From JAIVJN01 sp036732565 (GTDB taxonomy: Bacteria; Acidobacteriota; Vicinamibacteria; Vicinamibacterales; UBA2999), in the NCBI GenBank assembly GCA_036732565.1, contig DAINCF010000157.1:1-13881 (forward strand): a stretch of 13,881 nt of DNA. Direction: 5' to 3'. The position numbers and the translations under genes are program-made. Below are positions 1 to 6,533 of the stretch, piece after piece. Under the pieces are notes generated by a model. The model saw only the letters and a list, made by a program, of their open reading frames with translations. It had not been told where the DNA came from and searched no databases. Each line of letters starts with the position of its first letter. Positions within the stretch are counted from its first letter, which is position 1.

Positions 1-60
1 CCTCAAGCCCCTAAGCCCCCAAGCCTGCAGGCCTCCACGCCTCCAAACCTCCAAACCCCC
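1..60. repeat. 8-bp degenerate tandem repeat (about 7 copies)
   Basis: Read on the minus strand, the segment divides into an initial G run and then octamers TTTGGAGG, TTTGGAGG, CGTGGAGG, CCTGCAGG, CTTGGGGG, CTTAGGGG and a partial CTTGAGG. The 8-bp period holds over the whole stretch and may continue outside the window. It begins immediately past the stop codon of the AraC-type regulator. The G-rich strand is the same strand as that gene's mRNA, so it could form a two-tetrad G-quadruplex in the 3' tail. This is seen directly; any function is unknown. Confidence 0.6.
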
Positions 61-956
61 TACGCGAGCGGGATGTACATTTCTGTCCGCAGATCCTCTT
101 TCGCCGCGGTCATCGGCGTGTTCTTGTAGATCTCGTAGCTTGGGCCGTCGCCGACGCGCCGTCCGCTCGCTGGCAGCCACTCGCCCATGAAGCGCGCCCA
201 GGCGTCGCCGAGCTGCTCGTACGGACCAACGTGCAGCGCGCAGGCGTAGTCGCCCTCAGGGATTCGCTGTTCGACGAGTCCCTCGGGGAGCGACAGCTGC
301 TCCGGCACGACGAGCGCGGCGTCGGCTCGCAGCTGGTCTTGTGGCACCGAGTCTGGATCGTCGTGGTAGATCGCGATCATGTCGGTGGCGGCCTCGACCA
401 GACCGGCCGGGCCCGCGATCGATCCCAGGCGCTCGAACGCGTGAGGAATCTGGTTGTAGGGTCCGACGTGCGGCACGCTGGCCACTCGCATCGCCGGCAT
501 GTGCTTGATGTCGACGTTCATGGGTTGACCTCCTGAATCGCGTGGAATGAACGCCGGTACGAGGCCACCGGCGTTGTAGTGGACGCCGCATGGAGCAGCG
601 ATCTCGACCCGCGGATACGTCCGCAACCTGAAACCGGAAGGCGACGTGCTGTAGTAGACGCGGAACGCGCGCGTGAACGCCTCGTGGGTTTCGTATCCCG
701 CGTCGAATGCGATTTCGGTAATCGCGCTGGTGCTCTTGATCAGGCGCCACGCCGCGCGTTCCATCCGCAGCCGTCGAATCAGCTCCAGCGGCGTCTCGCC
801 GACCATGCCGCGAAATACGCGATGGAAGTGAAACGGCGAGAGGCACGCCTCGCGCGCGAGCGATTCGAGATCGAGCGCTTCGTCGAGGTTTTGGCCGATC
901 CGCTCGATGACGCGCTGCACAGCTTGCTCGTAGAACGATCGCGTCTCCGGCTTCAT
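60..956 (-). CDS. AraC-family transcriptional regulator with GyrI-like effector domain
   Basis: A 298-residue cytoplasmic DNA-binding regulator. Residues about 10-113 form the AraC-type double helix-turn-helix: the first helix pair lies around LESLAREACLSPFHFHRVFR and the second around ITEIAFDAGYETHEAFTRAF, with the family's usual P-x-x-F/Y-R ending seen as SPSGFR. Residues about 146-298 match the GyrI-like/SOUL-type small-molecule binding fold, with two VGPY motifs (PHVGPYNQI and LHVGPYEQL) marking its two halves. Proteins of this architecture resemble Rob and BmrR-type sensors and usually respond to small hydrophobic or cationic compounds. The ATG start has no clear Shine-Dalgarno sequence. 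The 300 bases upstream hold the inverted repeat array rather than a recognisable promoter. The target and ligand cannot be told from the sequence. Confidence 0.93.
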   Translation of the reverse strand: MKPETRSFYEQAVQRVIERIGQNLDEALDLESLAREACLSPFHFHRVFRGMVGETPLELIRRLRMERAAWRLIKSTSAITEIAFDAGYETHEAFTRAFRVYYSTSPSGFRLRTYPRVEIAAPCGVHYNAGGLVPAFIPRDSGGQPMNVDIKHMPAMRVASVPHVGPYNQIPHAFERLGSIAGPAGLVEAATDMIAIYHDDPDSVPQDQLRADAALVVPEQLSLPEGLVEQRIPEGDYACALHVGPYEQLGDAWARFMGEWLPASGRRVGDGPSYEIYKNTPMTAAKEDLRTEMYIPLA

Positions 957-1009
957 CCTGAAGCCAATCTACAAGCGACGCCGGACCGGGTGCTTGATAT
1001 TCCTTGCTC

Positions 1010-1260
1010 AGTTTCACGAAGGTTCCACACGACGGTTCCTCACAAAGGTTCCGCACAACGGTTCCGCACGTCGGTTCGCACAGGGTTCCACACGAGGGTT
1101 CCTCACGGAGGTTCGACGAGCCTGGCGGCCGAGGTTGCACCTCGTGTGGAACCCTATGCGAACCGACGTGCGGAACCGTTGTGCGGGAACCCCGTGCAAA
1201 CCCTCGTGCGGAACCTTCGTGAGGAACCCCGTGCGGCACCTCCGTGAGGAACCCTCGTGT
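1010..1260. repeat. Two-armed array of about 13-bp repeats in inverted orientation
   Basis: The left arm (about 1010-1141) repeats GGTTCCNCACNNN, with clear units starting at 1021, 1034, 1047, 1060, 1084 and 1097 and shortened units at 1073, 1110 and 1133. The right arm (1144-1260) carries the reverse complement, GTGNGGAACC, for example at 1144, 1168, 1206, 1221 (GAGGAACC), 1231 and 1244. Spacing is 11-14 bp, so there are no spacers of CRISPR type. The two arms can pair into a long imperfect hairpin or cruciform around 1142. The array starts directly at the stop codon of the dehydratase gene and occupies the promoter region of the AraC-type gene, both on the minus strand. Open frames cross it on both strands, but they only translate the repeat. 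Confidence 0.85.
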
Positions 1261-2246
1261 CAGCGCAGGAGTCGCTTGCGCATCTCGATCGAGATGTTGC
1301 TGCCGGTGAGAATCGTCGCGATCCGCTTGCGGTGATAGCGCTGCGGCTCGGCGAGGATGGCCGCCAATCCCACGGCGCCGGCGGGCTCGAGGACGAGACC
1401 GAGATGCTCGTGCGCGAGCTGCATCGCCCGGATGATGTCGTCTTCTGACACGGCCACGATGGCATCGTAGCGCCCCTCGAGCATCGCCAGCGCGGCGGGA
1501 ACGGGCGCGCGTGCGGCGATGCCGTCGGCGATCGTATTGGCCTGCTCCGTTTCGACCACGCGGCCTTCGGCAAGCGACCGTTGCACCGCCGGTGCGTTCG
1601 CGGCCACGACACCGATGACCTCGATCTGAGGCGCGGTATGCCGAATCGCGGCGCCGACGCCGGACAAGAGCGCGCCATCTCCGAGGGGCACCGTGACCGT
1701 GTCGATCGTCGTCGCCGCCGCCGCCAGCTCCAAGCCAATGGTCCCGGCGCCTTCGGCGATCGTGGGCTCCGCGCCGTCTTCGACGAAGCGCATCCCGCTC
1801 TCGACAGCGAAGGCACGCGCCGCGGCCTTCGCCTCATCGAAGTCGGCGCCGACGAGACGCACCTCGGCGCCGAGCCGACGCATCGCTTCCACCTTCACTG
1901 GATTTGCGGTCTCCGCGGCGAAGACGATGCACGCATGGCCACGGCGTGTGGCCGCTCGTGCGAGCCCTTGACCGAAGTTGCCAGCGGAGGCACACACCAG
2001 CGTCTCGCCTTGCCGCAGCGTGGTCGCCGCGAAGAGGTCGGCGCCTCGGCCCTTGAAGGAGCGGATCGGATTGAGGGTTTCGACCTTGCTGAGAAGCGCG
2101 CATCCCAGCTCGGCGTCGAGCGCGGGATGGTCGACGAGCGGGGTATCCAGAAAGACGGGATCGATGTGCTGCCGCGCCGTCAGCATGCGCGGAATGTCGA
2201 GCAACGGTGATGGCGATGATGTCATGGATGACCTGTCTGCGGCCAT
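1260..2246 (-). CDS. Threonine/serine dehydratase-like PLP-dependent enzyme
   Basis: A 328-residue fold-type II PLP enzyme of the tryptophan synthase beta/threonine deaminase superfamily. The PLP lysine is K65 in SFKGRGA (residues 63-69). ASAGNFGQG (86-94) is the substrate-carboxylate loop. PLGDGALLSG (187-196) is the phosphate-binding loop; most threonine dehydratases have GGGG here. IADGIA (239-244) and LTGSNIS (313-319) match later conserved blocks, the serine probably contacting the pyridine nitrogen. There is no C-terminal ACT domain, so it resembles catabolic or non-allosteric dehydratases rather than biosynthetic IlvA. The likely reaction is deamination of threonine or serine to a 2-oxo acid, but related racemases and hydroxyaspartate dehydratases cannot be excluded. 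The first ATG is chosen because AAGAGG lies 6 nt upstream. Only 17 bp separate it from the divergent FKBP gene. Confidence 0.9.
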   Translation of the reverse strand: MAADRSSMTSSPSPLLDIPRMLTARQHIDPVFLDTPLVDHPALDAELGCALLSKVETLNPIRSFKGRGADLFAATTLRQGETLVCASAGNFGQGLARAATRRGHACIVFAAETANPVKVEAMRRLGAEVRLVGADFDEAKAAARAFAVESGMRFVEDGAEPTIAEGAGTIGLELAAAATTIDTVTVPLGDGALLSGVGAAIRHTAPQIEVIGVVAANAPAVQRSLAEGRVVETEQANTIADGIAARAPVPAALAMLEGRYDAIVAVSEDDIIRAMQLAHEHLGLVLEPAGAVGLAAILAEPQRYHRKRIATILTGSNISIEMRKRLLR

Positions 2247-2263
2247 GGTAGCCTCTTGACAGT

Positions 2264-2740
2264 ATGATCGCGATGGACCGAATGAGAGTCGGCACGGCCG
2301 CGGTAGCAGCGGTCGTGGTGGTGATGATGCTGACGGCGTGTAATCGCTCTTCGACGGAAACGGATACCACGAAACCTATGGCCGACTCGGGAATTTCATC
2401 GTTGCAGGCGACGGAAGTCACGCCAGGAGCTGGCGCTGAGGCGCGGCCCGGCATGACCGTGCGCGTTCACTACACGGGTTGGCTGTACGACCCGGCCGCT
2501 CCCGACAAGAAGGGGAAGAAGTTCGACAGCTCGAAGGATCGCAACGACCCGTTCGAGTTTCCGCTGGGCGCCGGGCACGTCATCGAGGGCTGGGATCGCG
2601 GTGTCGCCGGCATGAAGGTCGGTGGATCGCGGGTGCTGACCATTCCACCGGCGCTCGGCTACGGCGCCCGCGGTGTGGGCGACGACATTCCTCCCAACGC
2701 CACGCTGCTGTTCGAGGTCGAGTTGCTGGGCGTGCGGTAA
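2264..2740 (+). CDS. FKBP-type peptidyl-prolyl cis-trans isomerase, lipoprotein
   Basis: A 158-residue protein with a lipoprotein signal peptide: a hydrophobic stretch at residues 9-22 and lipobox LTAC with C26 as the lipidated residue, followed by a Ser/Thr-rich linker. The FKBP domain fills residues about 45-158. It shows VRVHYTGWLYD, the FDSS segment, FPLGAGHVIEGWDRGVAGM and IPPALGYGARG, ending in LLFEVELLGV, all classic for the family, including the active-site Y, F, V-I and W positions. It should catalyse proline isomerisation on proteins outside the cytoplasm as a folding helper. No good ribosome site precedes the first ATG. In-frame ATGs at 2273 and 2282 would give shorter n-regions and are also possible starts. 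The next gene starts 10 bp after the stop, so the two are probably cotranscribed. Confidence 0.93.
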   Translation: MIAMDRMRVGTAAVAAVVVVMMLTACNRSSTETDTTKPMADSGISSLQATEVTPGAGAEARPGMTVRVHYTGWLYDPAAPDKKGKKFDSSKDRNDPFEFPLGAGHVIEGWDRGVAGMKVGGSRVLTIPPALGYGARGVGDDIPPNATLLFEVELLGVR

Positions 2741-2750
2741 ACGCCCCCGC

Positions 2751-3953
2751 ATGATCTGCCGCCACTTCGGGAAGTGCGGCGGCTGTCAGCTGCAGGATGT
2801 TCCGTACGCGGAGCAGCTTGCGCGCAAGCGTGAGGCGCTGACCCAGCTCCTTGGCGCGTTCGTCGCTCCAGAGCTCGTCGCTTCTGTGCGCGGCATGCCC
2901 GTGAGCAGTGATGGCCTCCCGTGGCGGTTCCGTACCAAAGCGGCCTTCGTCTTCGGTCGCGCTCCGGACGGTCGGTCGCTCGTCATGGGGCACTACGCGG
3001 AAGGGTTGCAAGCGATCGTACCGGTCACCGAGTGTCCCGTTCACGGCGATCGCGCGAACCGACTCGCGTTCGATCTCCGCGACCGCCTGGCGGCGGCACG
3101 AGTCACGGCCGCTGGCCCGGACCTCAGGGGCGTGCTGCGCCACGTGATCGTGCGCACCACCCATGACGAACGTGAGGCGGTGATGCTGCTGGTCGTCACC
3201 CGCAACGATCGCTCCCTCCGTCGTCCAGTCCAAGCGTTTCTCGCCGGCCCCGATCCACCGACAGGCTTCTTCCTCAACATCCACGATCGGCCCAGTCCGT
3301 TCATGGTTGGGCGCGAAACCGTGCGTCTGGCCGGCCGCGGCCACATTCGCGAACGCCACACCGGCACGTCGTTTCTCGTCTCACCCACTGCATTCTTCCA
3401 GACCAACACCGAAGGCGCCCGCGTGCTCGTCGAGGAAGTCCTGCTCGGCGCGGCGGCCTTACCGACTGGGAAGGTTCTGGATCTGTACGCGGGCAGCGGA
3501 TTGTTCGCGGTCCCGCTGGCAACGCGCGGGTGGCACGTCACGGCCGTCGAGGAGAACCGACAAGCCATGCGCGACGCGGAATCGAACGCTCACCTCAACG
3601 ACGTACCATCGCCCTTCGACTCCGATCCGGGCAGCCCCGAGCACCGTCGAGGGGCGAGCCGGCTGCGCCTCGTCACCGCTCGCGTCGAGCAGGCGCTTGC
3701 CAACCTGCGCTCCGCCGATCTCGCCGTGCTCGACCCACCTCGACAGGGATGTGCCCCACGCGTGATCGACGAGGTGTTCGGGCGCATCACACCTCGTCGT
3801 GCCATCTACGTGTCATGTCATCCGGCGTCACTCGCGGCGGAGCTGCCTGCCATCATCGGACATGGCTACGGCGTCTCGCGCGTGCTGCCTGTGGACATGT
3901 TCCCGCACACGCATCACATCGAGTTGGTCGCGACCCTGGATCGGAGAAGGTAA
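2751..3953 (+). CDS. TrmA/RlmC/RlmD-family RNA (uracil-5-)-methyltransferase
   Basis: A 400-residue SAM-dependent enzyme that methylates C5 of uracil in rRNA or tRNA. C3, C9 and C12 (CRHFGKCGGCQLQ) with C95 (VTECPVHG) form the four-cysteine site that binds a 4Fe-4S cluster in RlmC and RlmD. The SAM-binding motif LDLYAGSGLFA is at 243-253. DPPRQG (328-333) is motif IV. C356 in YVSCHP is the nucleophile, and E391 in the HHIE segment is the likely general base. The frame is open upstream to 2673, but the ATG at 2751 is preferred because it puts the iron-sulfur motif at the N-terminus and avoids overlap with the FKBP gene. There is then no N-terminal TRAM domain, as in RlmC and unlike RlmD. The exact uridine target cannot be assigned. 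Residues about 286-303 look like a small insertion. Confidence 0.92.
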   Translation: MICRHFGKCGGCQLQDVPYAEQLARKREALTQLLGAFVAPELVASVRGMPVSSDGLPWRFRTKAAFVFGRAPDGRSLVMGHYAEGLQAIVPVTECPVHGDRANRLAFDLRDRLAAARVTAAGPDLRGVLRHVIVRTTHDEREAVMLLVVTRNDRSLRRPVQAFLAGPDPPTGFFLNIHDRPSPFMVGRETVRLAGRGHIRERHTGTSFLVSPTAFFQTNTEGARVLVEEVLLGAAALPTGKVLDLYAGSGLFAVPLATRGWHVTAVEENRQAMRDAESNAHLNDVPSPFDSDPGSPEHRRGASRLRLVTARVEQALANLRSADLAVLDPPRQGCAPRVIDEVFGRITPRRAIYVSCHPASLAAELPAIIGHGYGVSRVLPVDMFPHTHHIELVATLDRRR

Positions 3954-3960
3954 GGCGGGA

Positions 3961-3989
3961 GGCACGGTCGCGCGGCGCACGCCCGTGCC
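3961..3989. terminator. Possible bidirectional terminator hairpin
   Basis: GGCACGG (3961-3967) and CCGTGCC (3983-3989) form a perfect 7-bp stem around a 15-nt GC-rich loop. It lies between the convergent ends of the RNA methyltransferase (stop at 3953) and the small secreted protein (stop at 4015), the right place for a shared terminator. There is no T tract on either side, so an intrinsic terminator of the classic kind is not shown. Confidence 0.35.
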
Positions 3990-4014
3990 CTGACCTGGAG
4001 AGTAGACAGAGGGG

Positions 4015-4506
4015 TTAGTAGAGATCGCGGTTTGTCAGATCGCGTGCGCGCCTGAGCTCTTTGCCGACGTCCGCGTCCGGTTTGAGCGCTTGAATCGCCT
4101 GACCCAGTGTCAAACGGTCACTGACGATCTTGCCTTTCAGGCGTTCGAACGGGATGTCGAGATTGTTCGCGACATGCACGACTGACACGAACTGACTTTG
4201 ATTCACGAAACCTTTTGCCGCCTGGCGTATCGTCATGCCCTGCGGCAACAGCGGCTGAATCCGCTTTTCGAGCTTCGGATTGCTCGGCGGCACCATCGAG
4301 AGCGTGGGCCGCGGAGCCTCGTTGCCGCCCGCGATCACTGATGCGGGCGGTGTTTGCGACGGCGCCGTCGGTGTGGTGGCAACTCGTTCGGAACCCTGGG
4401 TGGACGCCCCTGTCGGATCGGTTAGGGGATCCTTCAGTCCGGAGGAGGCGGGCATGGCCAGGGCCGCTGCGACCACGGCGCAAGCGGTGAGCAGACCACG
4501 TATCAT
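4015..4506 (-). CDS. Small secreted protein of unknown function
   Basis: A 163-residue protein. Residues 1-22 are a Sec signal peptide (MIRGLL, a hydrophobic core of Ala/Val/Leu, then MPASS). Residues about 25-85 are a Ser/Thr/Pro-rich flexible region. The C-terminal half (about 90-145) is a compact conserved-looking block, with GMTIRQAAKGFVNQSQF, HVANNLDIPFERLKGKIV and LTLGQAIQALKP. I recall similar blocks in small exported proteins of Acidobacteria, but I know no function. The ATG at 4506 is chosen over a GTG at 4524 because GAGGAGG sits about 8 nt before the ATG. LTAC near the N-terminus is too early to be a lipobox. It stands alone, with convergent and divergent neighbours. Confidence 0.82.
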   Translation of the reverse strand: MIRGLLTACAVVAAALAMPASSGLKDPLTDPTGASTQGSERVATTPTAPSQTPPASVIAGGNEAPRPTLSMVPPSNPKLEKRIQPLLPQGMTIRQAAKGFVNQSQFVSVVHVANNLDIPFERLKGKIVSDRLTLGQAIQALKPDADVGKELRRARDLTNRDLY

Positions 4507-4713
4507 TGTTGACCCTCCTCGCACTCACCCCTAGGAGCTTCAATGGTCGTGCCACCGACGTGCCCGCCGGGCGGGCCGGTAACACCGGCATTGGCAATGG
4601 CTTACGGTGATCGACCTGGTCTGGGGAATGGCTCGCGGGCCTTGATGAGCAGAAAGTGCCCGGTAAGAACTGCCTTTCCGGACGGGTCTCATCCGACGGG
4701 ATATCCTTGAAAG
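4507..4713. other. Divergent intergenic region with two adjacent hairpins
   Basis: This 207-bp region separates the secreted-protein gene (minus) from the Nudix gene (plus) and should hold both promoters. Two GC-rich inverted repeats lie side by side: GCCCGCC/GGCGGGC (4562-4576) and GCCGGT-AAC-ACCGGC (4575-4589). A weak plus-strand promoter-like pair is TTGATG (4642-4647) and TAAGAA (4664-4669) with 16-bp spacing. It is too poor a match to assert. AGGAGG for the minus-strand gene lies just inside the region. Confidence 0.4.
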
Positions 4714-5556
4714 ATGTCGACCGTGGAACCCAAGCCCGCATCGACGGTGGTCGTCGTTCGCGATGACCCCGGCGGGTATGAAGTGCTCCTGGTGAGGCGC
4801 AACGATACGGTTGCATTCATGGCGGGAGCCCATGTGTTCCCCGGCGGGCGCGTCGATGCCGGCGATGCAACCACGGGTTTGTCTGGCTGGTCGGAGGGGT
4901 TGGTCGCCGTGCCGCGGTTTCACGATCTCTCCGAGGCAGAAGAGACCGCCTATCGGGTCGCGGCGATTCGCGAGCTGGTGGAAGAAGCGGGTGTGCTCAT
5001 CGCGCGGCCGGCAAATGGATCCGAAGTGACGCCTGACGTCATTGCGCAAGTGCGCGCTGCAGTCGCCGGCGGTGGGTCACTCGCAGCCTCGGCGCACTAT
5101 CATGGTCTTCGTCTCTGCCTCGACGCGTTCGTCGCACTGGCGCATTGGGTCACGCCAGAAGTCGAGCCCCGGCGCTACGACACGCGCTTCTTCCTCACGA
5201 CGTTGCCGGACGGTCAAACCGCGGAGCACGACGCCGGCGAGACCACCGAGCTACGCTGGATGCGGCCGGCCGACGCGGTTGCCAGCTGCGAGCGCGGCGA
5301 GATGCTTCTGCCGCCGCCCACGTGGACCACGTTGAAACAGCTCGTACGTTGCTCGTCGCTCGCCGACGTGTATGCATGGGCGCGCGCGAAGCCCATCGTT
5401 CGGGTCCAGCCCAATCTGATTCGCGATGAGCGGCAGACGATGCTGATGCTGCCGGGCGATCCGATGATGCCGACGGTGCCCGGCTGGGAGATTCCCGAGG
5501 ACACCAGGTTCGTGTTGGAGGAGGGTCGAGGGTGGAAGCCGGTGCGCGCTTCATAG
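4714..5556 (+). CDS. Nudix hydrolase, NUDT19-like
   Basis: A 280-residue hydrolase of the Nudix superfamily, which cleaves nucleoside diphosphates linked to another group. The N-terminal strand region carries TVVVVRDD and EVLLVRRN. FPGGRVD (42-48) opens the Nudix box, and REL-VEEAGV (86-94) closes it, with E90 and E91 as metal ligands. About 25 residues are inserted between the two halves of the box, as in the NUDT19/CoA-diphosphatase-like group, so a CoA or acyl-CoA substrate is a reasonable guess. The C-terminal 130 residues are less typical but include NLIRDERQTMLMLPGDP, which may form a family-specific lid. No signal peptide is seen, so it is cytoplasmic. Its last 25 bases overlap the next gene. 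Confidence 0.88.
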   Translation: MSTVEPKPASTVVVVRDDPGGYEVLLVRRNDTVAFMAGAHVFPGGRVDAGDATTGLSGWSEGLVAVPRFHDLSEAEETAYRVAAIRELVEEAGVLIARPANGSEVTPDVIAQVRAAVAGGGSLAASAHYHGLRLCLDAFVALAHWVTPEVEPRRYDTRFFLTTLPDGQTAEHDAGETTELRWMRPADAVASCERGEMLLPPPTWTTLKQLVRCSSLADVYAWARAKPIVRVQPNLIRDERQTMLMLPGDPMMPTVPGWEIPEDTRFVLEEGRGWKPVRAS

Positions 5557-5993
5557 GTCATATCGACGAGCTGATTCGTCACTTCAATCAGCGCAGCATG
5601 GACCTGCCCGACGGCCTGTTCACACGGCACACGCAGCTGTTGCTCAACGACGTCCCGTTCGAAGCGATGCTGGGACGACCACCGACGGACCCGCTGGTCC
5701 TGATGATTGCACGCGGCCCTGCCGGCTATCGGTTCGCGGCCAAAGCGGTGCAGCACGCCGTTCCCGATGCGACGCTCGAGCGAGGGGATATAACGGCATC
5801 CGAAGACGCGGGTCGCCTTACCGTGCGCACGTCCTGCTGGTTGTCGGGACACTATCGTGGGACGGGCCACGCCGTGAACGACATGTTCGACGTCGCCTTC
5901 CTTGTCGCGCGAAACGGCACGATCGAGCACGCCGCGGTGGCGCTCGACGAGGCGGCGGTCGGCCGCCTTCGGGAGGCCCGTTTTCGTCCGTAG
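5532..5993 (+). CDS. Protein of unknown function, overlapping the Nudix gene
   Basis: A 153-residue protein that I do not recognise. It begins with GTG at 5532, inside the end of the Nudix gene. GGAGGAGGG at 5517-5525 is an excellent ribosome site for that GTG, so the overlap is probably real translational coupling. No signal peptide or membrane segment is visible. The sequence is mixed alpha/beta in character: an amphipathic N-terminal segment (about 5-25), a hydrophobic strand-like block DPLVLMIARGPAGYRFAAKAV (about 51-71), then WLSGHYRGTG and DMFDVAFLVARNGTIEHAAVA (about 115-140), which reads like two beta strands. Coupling suggests it may work with the Nudix enzyme, but its role is unknown. 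Confidence 0.75.
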   Translation: MEAGARFIGHIDELIRHFNQRSMDLPDGLFTRHTQLLLNDVPFEAMLGRPPTDPLVLMIARGPAGYRFAAKAVQHAVPDATLERGDITASEDAGRLTVRTSCWLSGHYRGTGHAVNDMFDVAFLVARNGTIEHAAVALDEAAVGRLREARFRP

Positions 5994-6041
5994 CGCAATC
6001 TTTGTCGATCCTTGCCGCTGTCAAACGTCAATGAGGCGATG

Positions 6042-6533
6042 ATGCTGACACTTCTCTGCTCGCTTGCGCTCACGCTTCAAGCCAGTGTCTCGGATCCGCT
6101 GCTGACGAGACTGGTCGGCGTCTGGACCGGCGAGGGCACGGTGCTCGGACAGCCCGCTCGCGTGCGCATGGAATGGGCGCCCACGCTGGACGGCGCGTTC
6201 GTTCGCCTGACGTTCGTCAACCACATGGGGTCTTCCGACCAGAAGCGCACGTTCGAAGGCCACGCCTACTATCGCGCGACCGCCGATGGTGCGTACCGCG
6301 GCACGTGGATGGACAACAGCGGTGCCATCCGGCCGATCGACGGGACGCGCTCAGCCGATGCGCTGGTGGCACGGTGGGGCACGCCGGAGACAGAGGAGGG
6401 CGAGACGACCTACCGTCTCGTCACGGCGACGACGATGGAGGTCGTCGATCGCGTGAAGTCACGCGATGGCACGTGGAGAGAGTTCGGGCGCGTGAGTCTC
6501 AGCCGGGCTCAATCGGGGTTGATGAACCGGTAG
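6042..6533 (+). CDS. Small exported protein with a predicted beta-barrel domain
   Basis: A 163-residue protein. Residues 1-16 look like a short signal peptide (MLTLLCSLALTLQASVS). The rest begins LLTRLVGVWTGEGTVLG and continues through alternating strand-like segments (RVRMEWAPTLDGAFVRLTF, HAYYRATADGAYRGTWM, TTMEVVDRV). This pattern resembles lipocalin-like and DUF1579-like domains, so a small ligand-binding barrel is plausible, but not proven. Start choice: an upstream TTG (6012) and an ATG at 6039 are in frame, but the ATG at 6042 is best placed, 5 nt after GAGG (6033-6036). The stop overlaps the 3' end of the convergent D-aminopeptidase gene by 25 bp. Confidence 0.78.
   Translation: MLTLLCSLALTLQASVSDPLLTRLVGVWTGEGTVLGQPARVRMEWAPTLDGAFVRLTFVNHMGSSDQKRTFEGHAYYRATADGAYRGTWMDNSGAIRPIDGTRSADALVARWGTPETEEGETTYRLVTATTMEVVDRVKSRDGTWREFGRVSLSRAQSGLMNR

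Noticed and set aside
256..1247. Several open frames crossing the repeat array on both strands
   Set aside because: They translate the repeats into VPHEGS or EPSCGT-like runs and overlap the regulator gene in other frames.
1010..1260. CRISPR array
   Set aside because: Units are contiguous at 11-14 bp with no unique spacers, and they switch orientation in the middle; no cas genes are present.
2256..2261. TTGACA as a -35 box for the FKBP gene
   Set aside because: It lies 3 bp before the start codon, and no -10 box is found at the right distance.
4015..4506. Lipoprotein signal (LTAC) in the small secreted protein
   Set aside because: The cysteine is at residue 9, before any hydrophobic core, so it cannot be a lipobox.
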